A DNA stretch of 64,000 nt from Citrobacter amalonaticus (GCF_018252635.1 NZ_JAGTXM010000002.1:762962-826961); one strand, 5' to 3'. Counted from the stretch's first letter, positions 41,577 through 52,365 are shown. Made by a program: numbers and translations. Notes: generated by a model not told the origin, from the letters alone.

Positions 41577-43478
41577 ATGAAATTACAGAATTCTTTTCGC
41601 GACTATACGGCTGAGTCCGCGCTATTTGTGCGCCGGGCGCTGGTCGCTTTTTTGGGTATCTTACTGCTCACCGGCGTGCTTATCGCCAACCTGTATAATC
41701 TACAGATCGTCCGTTTTACCGATTACCAGACTCGCTCCAATGAAAACCGAATTAAGCTGGTGCCCATCGCCCCCAGCCGCGGCATCATCTATGACCGTAA
41801 CGGTATTCCGCTCGCGCTGAACCGCACTATTTACCAGATCGAAATGATGCCCGAGAAGGTCGACAACGTGCAGCAAACGCTGGATGCCTTGCGCAGCGTC
41901 GTCGATCTGACCGATGATGATATTGCAGCATTCAAAAAAGAACGCGCGCGGTCCCATCGCTTTACCTCTATTCCTGTCAAAACCAACCTTACCGAAGTAC
42001 AGGTTGCGCGTTTTGCCGTGAACCAGTACCGCTTCCCGGGTGTGGAAGTGAAAGGCTATAAGCGCCGGTTCTACCCGTACGGTTCCGCGCTCACCCACGT
42101 CATTGGCTACGTGTCGAAGATTAACGATAAAGACGTTGAGCGACTGGATAAAGACGGCAAACTGGCGAACTACGCTGCGACGCATGACATCGGGAAACTG
42201 GGGATTGAGCGCTACTACGAAGATGTGCTGCACGGTCAAACGGGATACGAGGAAGTCGAAGTCAATAACCGTGGCCGCGTCATCCGCCAACTCAAAGAAG
42301 TTCCACCGCAGGCCGGACACGACATCTACCTGACGCTGGATCTTAAACTACAGCAGTATATCGAGACGCTGCTTGCCGGCAGTCGCGCCGCCGTGGTGGT
42401 GACCGACCCGCGCACCGGCGGCGTACTGGCGCTGGTTTCGATGCCAAGCTACGACCCGAACCTCTTCGTCGACGGTATCTCCAGTAAAGACTATTCCGGC
42501 CTGCTTAACGATCCGAACACACCGCTGGTCAACCGTGCAACGCAAGGGGTTTATCCACCTGCGTCGACGGTAAAACCGTATGTTGCCGTGTCGGCATTAA
42601 GCGCAGGTGTTATCACCCGCAATACCAGCCTGTTTGATCCTGGATGGTGGCAGTTGCCAGGCTCAGAAAAACGCTACCGTGACTGGAAGAAGTGGGGTCA
42701 CGGACACCTGAACATCACCAAATCACTGGAAGAATCGGCGGACACCTTCTTCTATCAGGTCGCCTATGATATGGGGATCGATCGCCTCTCTGAGTGGATG
42801 GGCAAATTCGGATACGGTCACTATACCGGCATCGATCTGGCGGAAGAGCGTTCCGGCAACATGCCTACCCGCGAATGGAAGCTCAAACGCTTTAAAAAAC
42901 CCTGGTATCAGGGTGATACCATCCCGGTTGGCATCGGTCAGGGCTACTGGACGGCAACCCCGATTCAGATGAGTAAGGCGCTGATGATTCTGATTAACGA
43001 CGGTGTGGTGAAGGTACCTCATCTGCTGATGAGTACCGCTGAAAATGGCAAGAAGGTTCCCTGGGTACAGCCGCAGGAACCACCGGTCGGCGATATTCAC
43101 TCTGGCTACTGGGAACTGGCGAAAGACGGTATGTATGGCGTCGCCAACCGTGGCAACGGGACCGCACATAAATATTTCGCCAGCGCGCCGTATAAAATTG
43201 CCGCTAAATCCGGTACCGCGCAGGTCTTTGGCCTGAAAGCGAATGAAACGTATAACGCCCATAAAATTGCCGAGCGTCTGCGTGACCACAAACTGATGAC
43301 GGCATTTGCTCCGTATAACAATCCGCAGGTGGCCGTCGCTATCATCCTGGAAAACGGGGGGGCGGGCCCGGCAGTAGGGACCATTATGCGTCAGATTCTT
43401 GACCACATCATGTTGGGCGATAACAACACCGATCTGCCAGCGGAAAATCCGGCGGTTGCAGCGGCGGAGGATCAATAA
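41577..43478 (+). CDS. mrdA: Penicillin-binding protein 2 (elongasome transpeptidase)
   Basis: A 633-residue class B PBP that cross-links side-wall peptidoglycan with RodA. One membrane helix lies at about 21-44, the non-catalytic pedestal at about 60-250, and the transpeptidase domain follows. Active-site Ser330 and Lys333 are in STVK and the third motif is KSGTAQ. The residue before Ser330 is Ala (PPAS), where I recall Gly in E. coli. It is co-transcribed with mrdB, 2 bp downstream. Confidence 0.98.
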   Translation: MKLQNSFRDYTAESALFVRRALVAFLGILLLTGVLIANLYNLQIVRFTDYQTRSNENRIKLVPIAPSRGIIYDRNGIPLALNRTIYQIEMMPEKVDNVQQTLDALRSVVDLTDDDIAAFKKERARSHRFTSIPVKTNLTEVQVARFAVNQYRFPGVEVKGYKRRFYPYGSALTHVIGYVSKINDKDVERLDKDGKLANYAATHDIGKLGIERYYEDVLHGQTGYEEVEVNNRGRVIRQLKEVPPQAGHDIYLTLDLKLQQYIETLLAGSRAAVVVTDPRTGGVLALVSMPSYDPNLFVDGISSKDYSGLLNDPNTPLVNRATQGVYPPASTVKPYVAVSALSAGVITRNTSLFDPGWWQLPGSEKRYRDWKKWGHGHLNITKSLEESADTFFYQVAYDMGIDRLSEWMGKFGYGHYTGIDLAEERSGNMPTREWKLKRFKKPWYQGDTIPVGIGQGYWTATPIQMSKALMILINDGVVKVPHLLMSTAENGKKVPWVQPQEPPVGDIHSGYWELAKDGMYGVANRGNGTAHKYFASAPYKIAAKSGTAQVFGLKANETYNAHKIAERLRDHKLMTAFAPYNNPQVAVAIILENGGAGPAVGTIMRQILDHIMLGDNNTDLPAENPAVAAAEDQ

Positions 43479-43480
43479 CC

Positions 43481-44593
43481 ATGACGGATAATCCGAATAA
43501 AAAAACATTCTGGGATAAAATCCATATCGATCCCACCATGTTGCTGATTTTGCTGGCGCTGCTGGTGTACAGCTCACTGGTTATCTGGAGCGCCAGCGGC
43601 CAGGACATTGGCATGATGGAGCGTAAAGTCGGTCAGATTGCGATGGGCCTGGTGATCATGGTGGTCATGGCGCAGATCCCACCCCGCGTTTATGAAGGCT
43701 GGGCGCCGTATCTCTATATTTTCTGTATTATTTTGCTGGTGGCGGTCGATGCCTTCGGGGCGATATCCAAAGGCGCGCAGCGTTGGCTGGACCTCGGTAT
43801 CGTACGTTTTCAACCTTCTGAAATCGCCAAAATCGCGGTACCTCTGATGGTTGCCCGTTTTATCAACCGCGACGTCTGTCCACCGTCCCTGAAGAACACC
43901 GCCATCGCGCTGGTGCTGATTTTTATGCCGACACTACTGGTGGCGGCGCAACCTGACCTCGGGACCTCTATTCTGGTCGCCCTTTCCGGGCTATTCGTGC
44001 TGTTCCTCTCCGGTCTGAGCTGGCGTCTAATTGGCGTCGCTGTGCTGCTGGTCGCGGCGTTTATCCCGATCCTGTGGTTCTTCCTGATGCATGATTATCA
44101 GCGTCAGCGTGTGATGATGCTGCTTGACCCGGAAACCGACCCGTTGGGTGCCGGTTACCACATTATTCAGTCTAAAATTGCGATCGGTTCCGGCGGTCTG
44201 AGCGGTAAGGGTTGGTTACACGGTACCCAGTCGCAACTGGAATTTTTGCCCGAACGCCACACCGACTTTATCTTCGCCGTCCTGGCGGAGGAACTCGGCC
44301 TGATCGGGATATTGATCCTACTGGCACTGTATATTCTGCTGATTATGCGTGGCCTGTGGATTGCCGCCCATGCACAAACCACCTTTGGTCGCGTGATGGC
44401 CGGTGGACTAATGTTGATTTTATTCGTTTATGTCTTCGTGAATATTGGTATGGTGAGTGGGATTTTGCCTGTTGTAGGCGTTCCGCTTCCGTTGGTCAGT
44501 TACGGAGGCTCAGCACTGATCGTGTTGATGGCCGGGTTCGGGATTGTCATGTCGATCCACACCCACAGAAAAATGTTATCGAAAAGCGTGTAA
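43481..44593 (+). CDS. mrdB: RodA, SEDS peptidoglycan glycosyltransferase
   Basis: A 370-residue SEDS protein with ten predicted membrane helices that polymerises lipid II for cell elongation with PBP2. Conserved segments include the large periplasmic loop [23 protein letters not shown] (split here around residues 229-251, with the essential Asp in RHTDFIFAV) and [12 protein letters not shown]. It precedes rlpA by 10 bp. Confidence 0.98.
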   Translation: MTDNPNKKTFWDKIHIDPTMLLILLALLVYSSLVIWSASGQDIGMMERKVGQIAMGLVIMVVMAQIPPRVYEGWAPYLYIFCIILLVAVDAFGAISKGAQRWLDLGIVRFQPSEIAKIAVPLMVARFINRDVCPPSLKNTAIALVLIFMPTLLVAAQPDLGTSILVALSGLFVLFLSGLSWRLIGVAVLLVAAFIPILWFFLMHDYQRQRVMMLLDPETDPLGAGYHIIQSKIAIGSGGLSGKGWLHGTQSQLEFLPERHTDFIFAVLAEELGLIGILILLALYILLIMRGLWIAAHAQTTFGRVMAGGLMLILFVYVFVNIGMVSGILPVVGVPLPLVSYGGSALIVLMAGFGIVMSIHTHRKMLSKSV

Positions 44594-44603
44594 GGGGTGC
44601 GCA

Positions 44604-45719
44604 ATGCGTAAGCAATTGCCTGGAGTCTGCGTCGCAGCAGGAATTATGCTGCTCGCGGCATGTACGAGTGATGATGGTCAGCAACAAAATACCGTCGCGC
44701 CGCAGCCAGCGGTATGTAATGGACCCGTCGTTGAAATCAGCGGGGCCGATCCGCGTTTTGAACCGCTCAACCCGACCGCTAATCAGGATTACCAGCGAGA
44801 CGGTAAGCGCTACCAGATTGTGCAGGATGTTTCGCGCTTTAGTCAGGCAGGGTTCGCGGCGATCTACGATGCCGAGCCAGGCAGTAATCTGACCGCTTCA
44901 GGCGAAGCGTTCGATCCGATGCAGCTCACCGCAGCGCATCCGACGTTACCGATCCCAAGCTATGCGCGGATCACTAACCTGGCCAATGGGCGGATGATCG
45001 TGGTGCGGATTAACGATCGCGGACCCTATGGCAACGATCGCGTGATTTCACTGTCACGCGCCGCAGCCGACCGTCTGAACACTTCCAATAACACAAAAGT
45101 CCGGATTGACCCGATTATTGTCGCACAGGATGGTTCATTGTCTGGTCCGGGTATGGCCTGTACCACGGTGGCGAAACAAACTTATGCCCTGCCCGCACGT
45201 CCGGATCTGAGCGGCGGCATGGGCGGCGCCTCCTCCGCACCGGAAGCGATGCAGCCTCAGGGTGACGTTCGCGCCATCAGCAATTCCACACTGCAAAGTG
45301 GGGATAACGCCGGCGCACCGGTTCAGAGCAGCGGTTTCCTCGGTGCGCCAACAACCCTGGCCGCTGGCGTACTGGAAGGCAGTGAACCGACGCCAGCGCC
45401 ACAGCCCACGGCTGCGGCTCCCGTTAGCGCACCAGCCAGTACGCCAGTAGCAGCACCCGCCGCGACGCCTGCGCCTGCCGCTGCTTCCGCCAGCGGTAGT
45501 TACGTAGTCCAGGTCGGTGCAGTGAGCGATCAGGGGCGAGCGCAACAGTATCAACAACGCTTAGGGCAGCAGTTTGGCGTGCCGGGACGCGTCACGCAGA
45601 ATGGCGCCGTGTGGCGTATTCAGCTCGGACCGTTCGCCAGTAAAGCGCAAGCTAGCGCGCTGCAACAGCGATTACAATCTGAAGCCCAATTACAGTCCTT
45701 CATTACCGGCGCACAGTAA
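44604..45719 (+). CDS. rlpA: RlpA, septal lytic-transglycosylase-type lipoprotein
   Basis: A 371-residue outer-membrane lipoprotein. The signal peptide ends in LAAC (Cys20). A double-psi beta-barrel occupies about 75-170 (GSNLTASGEAFD, RITNLANGRMIVVRINDRGPY). A low-complexity Ala/Pro-rich linker covers about 215-300, and the C-terminal SPOR domain about 300-371 binds denuded septal glycan. E. coli RlpA is about 362 aa; the linker accounts for the difference. The start at 44604 was chosen for the signal peptide. Confidence 0.95.
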   Translation: MRKQLPGVCVAAGIMLLAACTSDDGQQQNTVAPQPAVCNGPVVEISGADPRFEPLNPTANQDYQRDGKRYQIVQDVSRFSQAGFAAIYDAEPGSNLTASGEAFDPMQLTAAHPTLPIPSYARITNLANGRMIVVRINDRGPYGNDRVISLSRAAADRLNTSNNTKVRIDPIIVAQDGSLSGPGMACTTVAKQTYALPARPDLSGGMGGASSAPEAMQPQGDVRAISNSTLQSGDNAGAPVQSSGFLGAPTTLAAGVLEGSEPTPAPQPTAAAPVSAPASTPVAAPAATPAPAAASASGSYVVQVGAVSDQGRAQQYQQRLGQQFGVPGRVTQNGAVWRIQLGPFASKAQASALQQRLQSEAQLQSFITGAQ

Positions 45720-45868
45720 CGTAACAAGGGGCATCTGAAGTGTCAGTTTCTGTAAATGACGTTAACAACGTTAACAAAGTCATGCGGAAAGTCAGATGCC
45801 TGCCGGTACTGCATTTGCTATAGTAGGGCACTTTTTTTAATTCCATCACGGACGTCGTAGTTCAGACC

Positions 45869-47080
45869 ATGAAGACCACTTTTTCCGCTCGTTTCCTGCA
45901 GCGCATGGCGCTCACCACGGCTCTTTGTACAGCCGCTATTTCAGGCGCGCATGCCGATGACCTGAATATCAAAACCATGATCCCGGGTGTTCCGCAGATC
46001 GACGCGGAGTCTTACATCCTCATTGACTATAACTCCGGTAAAGTGCTGGCGGAACAAAACGCCGATACACGTCGTGACCCGGCCAGTCTGACCAAAATGA
46101 TGACCAGCTACGTTATCGGTCAGGCAATGAAAGCAGGCAAGTTTAAAGAGACGGATCTGGTCGCTATCGGTAACGACGCCTGGGCCACGGGGAACCCGGT
46201 CTTTAAAGGCTCATCACTGATGTTCCTGAAGCCGGGCATGCAGGTTCCGGTATCGCAACTGATTCGCGGGATAAACCTGCAGTCCGGTAACGACGCCTGC
46301 GTTGCAATGGCAGACTTTACTGCCGGCAGTCAGGATGCGTTTGTCGGTCTGATGAACAGCTATGTGAACGCGTTGGGTCTGAAAAACACCCATTTCCAGA
46401 CGGTTCACGGTCTGGATGCCGACGGTCAGTACAGCTCCGCTCGCGATATGGCGCTGATTGGCCAGGCGCTGATCCGAGACGTTCCTAACGAATATTCCGT
46501 CTACAAAGAGAAAGAGTTCACCTTTAACGGTATCCGTCAGTTGAACCGCAACGGTTTGCTGTGGGACAACAGCCTGAAAGTCGATGGCATCAAGACCGGT
46601 CATACCGATAAAGCAGGCTACAACCTGGTGGCCTCGGCGACCGAAGGTCAGATGCGTTTGATCTCGGCGGTCATGGGCGGGCGCACCTATAAAGGGCGTG
46701 AAACAGAAAGCAAAAAACTCCTGACCTGGGGCTTCCGTTTCTTTGAAACGGTTAACCCGCTGAAAGCTGGCAAAGAGTTCGCATCTGAACCGTCCTGGTT
46801 TGGTGATACCGATCGCGCCTCCTTGGGGGTTGATAAAGATGTGTATCTGACCATTCCGCGTGGCCGCATGAAAGACCTGAAAGCCAGCTATGTACTGAAT
46901 AGCACGGAGCTGCATGCGCCGCTGCAGAAAAATCAGGTTGTCGGTACCATCAACTTCCAGCTTGACGGTAAAACCATTGAGCAGCGCCCTCTGGTCGTGC
47001 TGCAGGAAATCCCGGAAGGTAACTTCTTCAGCAAAATCATTGATTACATTAAATTAATGTTCCATCACTGGTTTGGTTAA
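45869..47080 (+). CDS. dacA: D-alanyl-D-alanine carboxypeptidase PBP5 (DacA)
   Basis: A 403-residue periplasmic DD-carboxypeptidase. The signal peptide is cleaved after Ala29. Catalytic Ser73 of the precursor (Ser44 mature) is in SLTK, the second motif is SGNDAC, and the third is KTGHT. A beta-domain leads to the C-terminal amphipathic helix (about 385-403) that anchors it to the inner membrane. Length equals E. coli PBP5. It trims pentapeptides and sets cell shape. A terminator follows. Confidence 0.98.
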   Translation: MKTTFSARFLQRMALTTALCTAAISGAHADDLNIKTMIPGVPQIDAESYILIDYNSGKVLAEQNADTRRDPASLTKMMTSYVIGQAMKAGKFKETDLVAIGNDAWATGNPVFKGSSLMFLKPGMQVPVSQLIRGINLQSGNDACVAMADFTAGSQDAFVGLMNSYVNALGLKNTHFQTVHGLDADGQYSSARDMALIGQALIRDVPNEYSVYKEKEFTFNGIRQLNRNGLLWDNSLKVDGIKTGHTDKAGYNLVASATEGQMRLISAVMGGRTYKGRETESKKLLTWGFRFFETVNPLKAGKEFASEPSWFGDTDRASLGVDKDVYLTIPRGRMKDLKASYVLNSTELHAPLQKNQVVGTINFQLDGKTIEQRPLVVLQEIPEGNFFSKIIDYIKLMFHHWFG

Positions 47081-47133
47081 AAATTGAACACTTGAAAGTG
47101 TGATTTCCATCCCCATATACTAAGCATCAGTAA

Positions 47134-47166
47134 AACTCCCGCCCTCTGGCGGGAGTTGTTATTTAT
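47134..47166 (+). terminator. Intrinsic terminator of dacA
   Basis: AACTCCCGCC and GGCGGGAGTT form a perfect 10-bp stem with loop CTCT, followed by GTTATTTATTT. Confidence 0.85.
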
Positions 47167-47187
47167 TTACGTTACGCCGGAGCTGAC

Positions 47188-47451
47188 ATGAAAACCAAAC
47201 TTAACGAACTGCTTGAATTCCCTACTCCTTTTACTTACAAAGTTATGGGGCAGGCGTTACCTGAGCTGGTTGAACAGGTGGTTGAAGTGGTACAGCGCCA
47301 TGCGCCAGGTGATTACTCTCCGACGGTAAAACCCAGCAGCAAAGGCAATTACCACTCGGTCTCGATTACCATCAATGCGACCCATATTGAGCAGGTTGAA
47401 ACGCTGTACGAAGAACTCGGTAACATTGAAATCGTCCGTATGGTTCTGTAA
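47188..47451 (+). CDS. ybeD: YbeD, DUF493 (ACT-like) protein
   Basis: An 87-residue protein with a ferredoxin-like alpha/beta fold resembling ACT regulatory domains ([30 protein letters not shown]). Its position between dacA and lipB is conserved in enterobacteria. A regulatory role in lipoate or wall metabolism has been suggested but is not established. It lies about 100 bp before lipB. Confidence 0.95.
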   Translation: MKTKLNELLEFPTPFTYKVMGQALPELVEQVVEVVQRHAPGDYSPTVKPSSKGNYHSVSITINATHIEQVETLYEELGNIEIVRMVL

Positions 47452-47553
47452 TACAGCTTTGGGCCCCGACCATGTTCGGGTGCCCACCTCGTCTCGTCTT
47501 CGCTGTGATATACTTCCCTTCCTCATTTGTTACTTCTCTACGGAGATGCTGTT

Positions 47554-48195
47554 TTGTCTCAGGATAAAATACTGGTCCGCCAGCTCGGTCTTCAACCCTA
47601 CGAACCCGTCTCCCAGGCCATGCACGATTTTACCAACACCCGCGATGAACAGACTCCCGATGAAATCTGGCTGGTTGAGCACTATCCGGTTTTCACCCAG
47701 GGTCAGGCAGGAAAAGCGGAACATGTTTTAATGCCCGGCGATATCCCGGTCATTCAAAGCGATCGCGGTGGGCAGGTGACTTACCATGGACCAGGCCAGC
47801 AGATTATGTACGTTCTGTTGAACCTGAAGCGGCGTAAACTGGGTGTGCGGGAATTGGTCACGTTGCTGGAACAGACCGTTGTGAATACGCTGGCGGAGCT
47901 GGATATTGACGCTCACCCGCGTGCCGATGCCCCTGGCGTTTATGTCGGTGAAAAGAAAATATGTTCCCTCGGTTTGCGTATTCGTCGCGGTTGTTCATTT
48001 CACGGACTGGCATTAAACGTTAATATGGATCTGTCACCTTTCTTACGAATTAATCCCTGCGGCTATGCTGGAATGGAAATGGCAAAAATATCTCAATGGG
48101 ATAGTCAGGCCACGACAGATAATATCCAACCACGATTATTAGCCAATATTTTAGCGCTGCTAAATAATCCCTCTTACGAATATATTCCTGCTTAA
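47554..48195 (+). CDS. lipB: Octanoyl-(acyl-carrier-protein):protein transferase LipB
   Basis: A 213-residue enzyme that moves the octanoyl group from ACP to lipoyl domains, the first step of endogenous lipoate synthesis. Catalytic Lys135 ([10 protein letters not shown]) and Cys169 (NPCGYAGM) are present, as is the [12 protein letters not shown] motif. It starts with TTG at 47554, matching E. coli, after CGGAGA. LipA, which completes the pathway, is 1.5 kb downstream. A weak hairpin (48206-48231) follows without a T-run. Confidence 0.96.
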   Translation: MSQDKILVRQLGLQPYEPVSQAMHDFTNTRDEQTPDEIWLVEHYPVFTQGQAGKAEHVLMPGDIPVIQSDRGGQVTYHGPGQQIMYVLLNLKRRKLGVRELVTLLEQTVVNTLAELDIDAHPRADAPGVYVGEKKICSLGLRIRRGCSFHGLALNVNMDLSPFLRINPCGYAGMEMAKISQWDSQATTDNIQPRLLANILALLNNPSYEYIPA

Positions 48196-48429
48196 CTTAT
48201 TGAATGCAATGGCCCAAAAAGTCGTGGGTCATTGTCCCTCTTCCAATTCAAATGCTTTACAATTCCTCCTGGTTTCTATATTTTCTGTCTGTCTTAGCTT
48301 GAATTTTTAACGAGTTTACTCCGTCATAAAAAACGACGTAGGATTTTTCTTTATACAACGTTAAACCTTCAATCAATTGCCATAAAAAGGTTATCGATAC
48401 CGCGAGATGAACAATAGTGGTGCAAACGC

Positions 48430-48452
48430 ATGCTTACAAAAAATACAAGCAT
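48430..48452. promoter_or_regulatory. Dyad upstream of ybeF, possible LysR-type operator
   Basis: ATGCTT and AAGCAT arms flank exactly 11 bases (ACAAAAAATAC), giving the T-N11-A core typical of LysR-type sites. It lies 40 bp before the ybeF start, a position suited to autoregulation. The assignment is inference. Confidence 0.45.
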
Positions 48453-48491
48453 CACTATTATTTATAATGTGAATTAAATTGGAGTTAGAAC

Positions 48492-49445
48492 GTGAGTGAA
48501 AATAGTAAGCCGAAAGGACATTTCAACGAACAACGACCCGAAGATAAGCCGCAAATTTTCAGAACGCTGAGAAATATAGACCTGAACCTGCTGACTATTT
48601 TTGAAGCCGTTTATGTTCATAAAGGAATCGTCAACGCCGCGAAAATTCTTAATCTGACTCCCTCAGCGATCAGCCAGTCCATTCAGAAACTGCGCACCAT
48701 ATTTCCCGATCCTCTGTTTATTCGAAAAGGCCAGGGCGTGACGCCCACTACCTATGCCACCCATCTGCACGAATATATTAGCCAGGGACTGGAGTCCATT
48801 CTCGGGGCATTGGACCTTACCGGCAGCTATGATAAACAACGGACGATCACGATCGGGACCACGCCGTCAATCGGCGCGCTGGTGATGCCGACGATTTATC
48901 ACGCCATCAAAACTCGCCATCCGCAGTTGCATCTGCGTAACATCCCCGTCCATGACGCCGAAGCACAGCTCAGCCAGTTTCAAAGCGATTTGATTATTGA
49001 TAACCACATCTACAGCAACCGAGCGGTAGAGAATCATGTTCTGTTTTCTGACAAAATCGAACTGGTTTGCCGTCAGAACCACCCTTCCCTGACACGCGCC
49101 CAGGCCCCTGAGGCACTTAATGGAGCAGAACATAGTCTGCTAATGATTGAAGGGCAAAGTTTCACACTCCTGCGCCAGCGTATCCAGGAACTGTTCCCCG
49201 ATCGGCAAATCAGCTTTAGCAGCTACAACATTTTCACGCTGGCATCGCTCATTGCGCACAGCGATCTGGTGGGAATTATGCCCGCACGCTTCTTCACGCT
49301 CTTCAGCCACTGCTGGCCACTTCAGCGGATCCCTCATCCCTCACTGAACCATGAGAAAATCGACTTTTCACTGCATTACAATAAGCTGAGCTTACGCGAT
49401 CCCGTGCTGGAGAACGTCATTACAGCGATCTGCGACGCCTTCTGA
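48492..49445 (+). CDS. ybeF: YbeF, LysR-family transcriptional regulator
   Basis: A 317-residue LysR-type regulator with a longer N-terminal arm than usual. The helix-turn-helix is at about 30-85 (FEAVYVHKGIVNAAKILNLTPSAISQSIQKLR), and the effector domain follows from about 110. The E. coli homologue has the same length and no established regulon. It starts with GTG after GGAGTTAGAAC. It is flanked by lipB and lipA, but nothing in the sequence shows it controls them. A candidate operator lies upstream. Confidence 0.9.
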   Translation: MSENSKPKGHFNEQRPEDKPQIFRTLRNIDLNLLTIFEAVYVHKGIVNAAKILNLTPSAISQSIQKLRTIFPDPLFIRKGQGVTPTTYATHLHEYISQGLESILGALDLTGSYDKQRTITIGTTPSIGALVMPTIYHAIKTRHPQLHLRNIPVHDAEAQLSQFQSDLIIDNHIYSNRAVENHVLFSDKIELVCRQNHPSLTRAQAPEALNGAEHSLLMIEGQSFTLLRQRIQELFPDRQISFSSYNIFTLASLIAHSDLVGIMPARFFTLFSHCWPLQRIPHPSLNHEKIDFSLHYNKLSLRDPVLENVITAICDAF

Positions 49446-49652
49446 ACGGAAATGTTGCGACCAGGTCAAAACTGATGCCAGGAAAATGGCACAAAACAAC
49501 AACTATTTTACATTTTGCCAGCCGCTCAGGCTGCTTTCAGGCCCGTTTCGATGATATACTGCGTATAGTGAATTCAAAAATAGTTGATAAATACAACATT
49601 CCCTTGAATTGAAACGCTTTCCCTCGTTATTCGCAACTGGAACACGCACGCT

Positions 49653-50618
49653 ATGAGTAAACCCATTGTGATGGAACGCGGTGTTAAATACCGCGATGCC
49701 GATAAGATGGCCCTTATCCCGGTCAAAAATGTGGCGACAGAGCGCGAAGCTCTGCTGCGCAAGCCGGAATGGATGAAAATTAAGCTTCCAGCGGACTCCA
49801 CTCGTATCCAGGGCATCAAAGCAGCAATGCGTAAGAATGGCCTGCATTCTGTTTGTGAAGAAGCCTCTTGCCCAAACCTGGCGGAGTGTTTCAACCACGG
49901 TACCGCCACGTTCATGATCCTCGGTGCCATTTGTACCCGCCGCTGTCCATTCTGCGATGTGGCCCACGGTCGTCCGGTGTCGCCGGACGCTAACGAACCG
50001 GTTAAGCTGGCACAAACGATTGCCGATATGGCCCTACGCTATGTGGTAATCACCTCTGTTGACCGTGATGATCTGCGTGACGGCGGCGCTCAGCATTTTG
50101 CCGATTGCATTACCGCAATTCGTGAGAAAAGCCCTACGATTAAGATTGAAACGCTGGTCCCCGACTTCCGCGGCCGTATGGATCGTGCCCTGGAGATTCT
50201 GAACGCCACACCGCCGGACGTTTTCAACCATAACCTTGAAAACGTACCACGTATCTATCGTCAGGTTCGCCCGGGCGCAGACTACAACTGGTCGCTTAAA
50301 TTACTGGAACGTTTCAAAGAAGCGCATCCGGAGATCCCGACCAAATCCGGTCTGATGGTGGGTCTCGGTGAGACGAATGCGGAAATCATTGAAGTGATGC
50401 GCGATCTGCGTCGTCACGGCGTAACAATGTTGACGCTGGGGCAATATCTGCAGCCGAGCCGTCACCACCTGCCGGTTCAGCGCTATGTCAGCCCGGACGA
50501 ATTTGAAGAGATGAAAGCGGAAGCCATGGCGATGGGCTTTACCCACGCCGCCTGTGGACCGTTCGTCCGTTCGTCTTACCATGCCGACCTGCAGGCAAAA
50601 GGGATGGAAGTGAAGTAA
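49653..50618 (+). CDS. lipA: Lipoyl synthase LipA
   Basis: A 321-residue radical SAM enzyme that inserts two sulfurs into octanoyl groups on lipoyl domains. The auxiliary, sacrificial cluster ligands are Cys68, Cys73 and Cys79; the radical SAM cluster ligands are Cys94, Cys98 and Cys101 (CTRRCPFC). The C-terminal RSSYHA segment supplies the conserved Ser ligand. Length equals the E. coli enzyme. It works after LipB. Confidence 0.98.
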   Translation: MSKPIVMERGVKYRDADKMALIPVKNVATEREALLRKPEWMKIKLPADSTRIQGIKAAMRKNGLHSVCEEASCPNLAECFNHGTATFMILGAICTRRCPFCDVAHGRPVSPDANEPVKLAQTIADMALRYVVITSVDRDDLRDGGAQHFADCITAIREKSPTIKIETLVPDFRGRMDRALEILNATPPDVFNHNLENVPRIYRQVRPGADYNWSLKLLERFKEAHPEIPTKSGLMVGLGETNAEIIEVMRDLRRHGVTMLTLGQYLQPSRHHLPVQRYVSPDEFEEMKAEAMAMGFTHAACGPFVRSSYHADLQAKGMEVK

Positions 50619-50647
50619 TTCTGAAATAAATACTTACATTTCGCCCA

Positions 50648-50677
50648 TAAAAAACCCGCTTAATCGCGGGTTTTTTC
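50648..50677. terminator. Bidirectional terminator between lipA and tatE
   Basis: AAACCCGC and GCGGGTTT form an 8-bp stem with loop TTAATC. An A-run precedes it and a T-run follows, so it suits both the convergent lipA (+) and tatE (-). Confidence 0.9.
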
Positions 50678-50715
50678 TCATCAGAGTAAAACGGTTATGC
50701 CTTTGGCTCCGGTTA

Positions 50716-50919
50716 TTACTCTTTATGAGAGAGTTTCTCAGCCTGAATGCTGCCGTCTGCGTCTTTTTTCGCGCCCGCATCTTCATCATTCATCGCTTTC
50801 TTGAAGCCTTTAATCGCCGTGCCCAGGTCTCCACCCAGTGTACGTAACTTCTTGGTACCAAACAGCAGAACGACCAGTGCGGCCACCACCAGCAATTTGG
50901 TAATACTAATCTCACCCAT
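50716..50919 (-). CDS. tatE: Twin-arginine translocase subunit TatE
   Basis: A 67-residue TatA-like protein. One membrane helix (about 5-20, [16 protein letters not shown]) is followed by the [12 protein letters not shown] hinge, an amphipathic helix and a charged tail. It can partly substitute for TatA. Single-gene location away from tatABC is the enterobacterial norm. Confidence 0.96.
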   Translation of the reverse strand: MGEISITKLLVVAALVVLLFGTKKLRTLGGDLGTAIKGFKKAMNDEDAGAKKDADGSIQAEKLSHKE

Positions 50920-51048
50920 AGATACCTTCTTAACTTGAAACAGGCGGCGTAGCGCGCCCTTAGTAACCTGAGAATATTAACGGTCATTTGACGCGCGCAC
51001 ACAATAGCAATCTGTAACAAGGTGAATCAAGTAGTGTTTAAAAAAACG

Positions 51049-51837
51049 TCATAATAATTGCGGTGGCACAAATCTACGGTTACGTAATACCGGTAATTGC
51101 GCCCGCACCTGACGAATCCGCTCAGCGGAGATCTCTGTCATGATAAGCGCCGGGACATCAGCCGCCGCCGCAATCGTCACCCCAAAGGGATCGATAATAC
51201 GACTCTGGCCGATGTTTTTATTCCCACACTCCCCTGCGGCAATCATATAACAGGTGGTATCGAGCGCGCGGGCAGCCAGCAGTGTCGACCAGTGATGTTC
51301 CTTCAGCGCCCCTCTGACCCAGGCCGCTGGTAGCACCAGGACTTCCGCGCCCTGCAACGCCAGCGCCATCGACAGCTCGGGAAAGCGCAGATCGTAGCAG
51401 GTCATCAGCCCTACTCTGAATCCATCCACGTCAAGCAGCGGCGCAATAACGTTGCCGGCATCAACATTGCGGGACTCCTGAATAGAGAAAGCATCATAGA
51501 GATGTAGTTTGGCGTAGCTTGCCACGATTTTCCCCGCGCGCAGCGCCACCAGCGTGTTCACCGCACGACCAGCCCGCGAGGGAACATGAACGGTGAGAAT
51601 GGTGGTCATCGTATTCGATGCGCTTTCCCTGCGTAGTTGTTTCAGGAAATCCCCCTCTACAGGCTGGGCAGATTTCACCGACAGGTCGGGATCCGCATCG
51701 TCTCGCGCCAGTAATGCCTCTGGCAGAACCAGCAATGACGCGCCGTTTCCCGCCGCCTGCGACATGAGCGTGACGCAGGTTTCTGCGTTCTTTTCCCACA
51801 CAGGACTCACGGCAAATTGCCCTGCAGCAACTAACAT
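51049..51837 (-). CDS. ybeM: YbeM, nitrilase-family deaminated glutathione amidase
   Basis: A 262-residue C-N hydrolase of the Nit1 type with the full catalytic triad: Glu40 (LPEALL), Lys110 (AKLHLYD) and Cys147 ([10 protein letters not shown]). By homology it hydrolyses deaminated glutathione, a metabolite-repair reaction. The chain is uninterrupted; as I recall, the K-12 copy is annotated as a pseudogene. The start is at 51837 (MLVAAGQF); an in-frame start 11 codons upstream is less likely. Confidence 0.92.
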   Translation of the reverse strand: MLVAAGQFAVSPVWEKNAETCVTLMSQAAGNGASLLVLPEALLARDDADPDLSVKSAQPVEGDFLKQLRRESASNTMTTILTVHVPSRAGRAVNTLVALRAGKIVASYAKLHLYDAFSIQESRNVDAGNVIAPLLDVDGFRVGLMTCYDLRFPELSMALALQGAEVLVLPAAWVRGALKEHHWSTLLAARALDTTCYMIAAGECGNKNIGQSRIIDPFGVTIAAAADVPALIMTEISAERIRQVRAQLPVLRNRRFVPPQLL

Positions 51838-51928
51838 AATGCCTCCGGTCAGGTTTATCAGGCTCGCCAACGGCGATTATTCAGCGTTACACTTATCTTA
51901 TATACCAACCAAATAGCAGGATTAAGCA

Positions 51929-52312
51929 GTGTTACAACTTCTTTTAGCGGTTTTTATTGGCGGTGGCACAGGAAGTGTAGCGAGATGGATGCTCAGTATG
52001 CGGTTTAACCCCATGCATCAGGCGATACCAATAGGAACCCTGACCGCAAATTTACTGGGTGCATTCATCATTGGTATGGGGCTGGCATGGTTTAGCCGAA
52101 TGACTAATATCGATCCAATGTGGAAGGTCCTGATCACCACCGGCTTCTGTGGCGGGCTGACAACCTTCTCCACCTTTTCGGCGGAAGTGGTCTTTTTGCT
52201 TCAGGAAGGTCGAGTGGGCTGGGCAATGCTAAATGTGTTGGTCAACCTGTTGGGCTCATTTGCGATGACGGCGCTGGCATTCTGGCTATTTTCCGCCTCC
52301 AGCGCTCACTAA
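51929..52312 (+). CDS. crcB: Fluoride channel CrcB/Fluc
   Basis: A 127-residue membrane protein with four helices forming a dual-topology dimer that exports fluoride. The signature [10 protein letters not shown] is at residues 11-20, and [15 protein letters not shown] holds the pore Phe residues and the Na+ site. It starts with GTG, as in E. coli. I found no fluoride riboswitch upstream. Confidence 0.96.
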   Translation: MLQLLLAVFIGGGTGSVARWMLSMRFNPMHQAIPIGTLTANLLGAFIIGMGLAWFSRMTNIDPMWKVLITTGFCGGLTTFSTFSAEVVFLLQEGRVGWAMLNVLVNLLGSFAMTALAFWLFSASSAH

Positions 52313-52317
52313 AGATC

Positions 52318-52346
52318 AAAAAAAACCCGCTAATAAGCGGGTTTTG
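52318..52346. terminator. Bidirectional terminator between crcB and cspE
   Basis: AAACCCGC and GCGGGTTT pair around TAATAA, with an A-run before and a short T-run after, between the convergent crcB and cspE. Confidence 0.88.
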
Positions 52347-52365
52347 AAATCTGGCTGACGTAAGC

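Noticed and set aside
44604-45719. The Ala/Pro-rich stretch of RlpA as a repeat element or frameshift
   Set aside because: It is an in-frame low-complexity linker between the barrel and SPOR domains, usual for this protein.
51838-51928. A fluoride riboswitch upstream of crcB
   Set aside because: The 91-bp gap to ybeM does not show the conserved pseudoknot and GGNGAU-type core; enterobacterial crcB usually lacks it.
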